From NCBI GenBank assembly GCA_009869945.1, contig WIXG01000192.1, forward strand, positions 1 to 64,000: DNA of 64,000 bases, written 5' to 3'. Positions 61,802 to 64,000 of the stretch are shown in pieces (the stretch's first letter is position 1; every line of letters begins with the position of its first letter). Made by a program: the position numbers and the translations under genes. Below the pieces are notes generated by a model that worked only from the letters and a program-made list of their open reading frames with translations, was not told where the DNA came from and searched no databases. The DNA is from Mesaphorura yosii (lineage: Eukaryota; Arthropoda; Collembola; Poduromorpha; Tullbergiidae).

Positions 61802-64000
61802 ATTTCAAGGTATCTTCTATATTCTCAAGCGCCTTAATGATCAACAACTTGCTCTTGCCTATGAGACCTGAGTCTTTAAACAACCTGCAAATCATGACGA
61901 AGATTTTAATGACAGTTTGTTTACAAGTATATGACGAGCCTGGTTACCTTAAATGCGGTCGAAATCACATACTTGCAGGTGACACTCAAGTGCTCCACGA
62001 ACTACGCGCGGTAGAACACAACCTGGCGTCCAGAATCTGAACCTACCTATCAAGACATATCTTTTCATTAGGCGGTGCCACAATCAGTCTAGACATATAG
62101 AGCAATAAGATCACACGTCACATACTCAGAACCAACTTCCAGGAAATTGGCTAGATTCAGGAAGTCTTGTGAAGGTAACCCGATTTTAGACGTTCAGAGT
62201 CAAGACGAACACGTAGTTTTGGAATGAGGATTTTTGTGATTGACTAGAAAGTTGACCTTCAAATTATCCCCCAATGCCGACGCCAATATTCTTAAAATCT
62301 GTATGGATAGGACATGCAATTTGCAAGGCATTATTGCTGAGCATTTCATTATTACCCAATGCTCGAACTGAAATAAATAAGATCATAAAATCATGAACTT
62401 ACCGAGTTCAGGTCACAATCATCGAATCACTGCGTCGTGTTGAGAATTGAACTATCTAATGTCTACTCTCTAAAGAGATCAGTGGATGGGAAACACAACA
62501 ATTTAGACAATTTCTATGAATGCTGGATTTTCAAAGTTAAAACATGAATTTTTGTAAAAATCTGAAAGCAACTGACTCTGGCAATAAATGCCGAATCGTA
62601 GAGTCGTGTGATATTCTGACCTTTAAGATTTCCAATTGGCTTTTGTGGGCGAAAATTGTAGACGTGGTGGTTTATTTTTAGACTCGCATTTCTACCCTAC
62701 TGTACCAACATCCCTGCGCTGCGCTAGCTGGACACGTATTTATAAATATGACTTGGAGTCGAGTGGAGTTCTTTTGTTGTGAGTGTGAGTCTGCTGGCTG
62801 GCTGTGTTGATGTTGTTGATATAAAATTCAAGATCAGAGCACCTCGTTGTCTCTGTTACCCTCAGAATGCTCAGAATGCAACTCCTGCAAAGCTTGCGTT
62901 TCGCATTTGCTCGCCTGCAGCACCTCACCGAGTGATGACGATGTGGCCTTCAGACACAAACCAAAACATTGCAAATGCGAAACGCGATGAGATCATTTAA
63001 TTCAGTCAATAGATTGTAATTAAAAGCTCCACAGCTGATGCTCGTTTAAGTTTCAAACTCCAAAGTGTGTGCACCCGCACGGCACGGCGTCCATGTCTTT
63101 GGCGTGACGAATCTTACCCTGAACCGAACCAAAATTGTGCCGATCATAGCAAAGCAGCTAGCTCTTGGACTGCGAATCGTGCTCTGAGCACCATCTCAAA
63201 CTTTCTCTGGAAGAAAACTTGGCTCAGAATTGCGAATCGAACGTCCTTGCAATGCAAGTTTGTGTCTGGCAAAAATATTAGTGAATTCAAATATCTGACG
63301 AAAGCAAGTACGAAGTACATAACACAAACATGCAGAGATTGAATTTTAATATTTAATGTTTATTTAGTTCCCACCGACTAGCTCGCCACTAGTCCTGACC
63401 ATGACATCATGTGAGCACTTACAAGCGCATGGTTTGGTGTCGTGATTCATGTGGTGCTAATTACATCTTGACGAGAGATTAAATAAATGTCCAGTGAAGA
63501 TTGTGTAATTCTTATGCCCTTTGTGCAAAGTGCAACCAGGCATTCCAAGTCGAAGCACAACGCAGCTTAATTTAAGGCAATGCTAAGTTTAGCACGCAGC
63601 AGATCAGTGTCCATTTGCTGCGATAGTTTTAGTTTATTCATTTAATGCTCAGACTCTAAGATCATGGAAAAGTGCCCATGCCCATGTGCAACGGAATCGG
63701 AGATTGGAATCAGGGTCGGAATCCAGGCTCAAAGGACAAAAACTCTGACGTAGCACGATTCTTCATTGCATTTCGTGAGTAAAATCCCATTTCGTGTTTT
63801 TCAATACTTTCGTTATCAAGCAAGCGAGGCAAGTTTGATGTCTAGAGGCTGTTTCTAATCCAGAATCTGGAATGCGCAATTTCGCAAGTATGATATGATG
63901 ATAGTGTATCATACTAATATTTGTTTGTGCTGGTTGGCGATGAGATATGTTTATTTCGGGTTTATTTTCTCATCGGCCCTTTACACGTCGAAGCCATTTG
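61802..64000. other. Terminal non-coding stretch
   Basis: Only short frames (91 codons at most) with no domains or convincing splice structure. It includes the 5' flank of the Ser-rich gene. No RNA genes or repeats recognised. Confidence 0.5.

Noticed and set aside
1-64000. CRISPR arrays, bacterial operons, tRNA or rRNA genes, transposase or reverse-transcriptase frames
   Set aside because: None seen on reading both strands; the intron-containing animal genes show that the DNA is eukaryotic nuclear.

Overview
The window is eukaryotic nuclear DNA. Genes are scattered on both strands, split by short GT-AG introns (mostly 60-80 nt) and followed by AATAAA/ATTAAA-type signals, with no operons. 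The gene content (a Suppressor of fused gene, a Sex-lethal type two-RRM gene, and secreted/membrane proteins with a C-terminal cysteine module like the insect DM4/12 family) points to an arthropod, probably a hexapod. The exact lineage cannot be read from the sequence. All exon models were read by eye from splice sites and frame, with no transcript support.

Region by region: 1-6 kb shows nothing convincing. 6.0-6.6 kb (-) is a small zinc-binding GFA/CENPV-like gene. 7.6-11 kb (-) is a secreted or membrane protein of about 1,028 aa with a poly-lysine tract. 12.1-12.7 kb (-) is a small hydrophobic relative or remnant. 13.5-15.7 kb (+) is a complete eight-exon Su(fu) gene, convergent with a five-exon Sex-lethal-like gene at 16.1-17.4 kb (-). 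17.9-37.2 kb (-) holds a same-strand run of large low-complexity proteins: 812 aa, at least 563 aa with no visible start, 1,739 aa and 890 aa. 37.2-48.3 kb is a gene desert. 48.4-51.1 kb and 54.1-58.3 kb (+) are two more members (750 and 1,068 aa), flanking a divergent phospholipid-scramblase-like gene that carries an apparent one-base frameshift (51.6-52.7 kb). 60.7-61.8 kb (-) is a serine-rich gene I do not recognise. The last 2.2 kb looks non-coding.

The striking feature is the dispersed family of large disordered precursors. Most have a signal peptide, which in four cases sits on its own exon ending in a phase-1 intron. Long Ser/Thr/Pro/Gln/His-rich stretches follow, then one or more Gly/Ala/Leu-rich hydrophobic segments, several of them directly followed by clusters of Arg/Lys that resemble furin sites. 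The two plus-strand members end in the same C-x5-C ... C-x4-C module, interrupted by an intron at the same place and phase, which argues for common descent. Su(fu) belongs to Hedgehog signalling. The other recognisable genes are housekeeping or RNA-binding genes with no evident functional link to the array.
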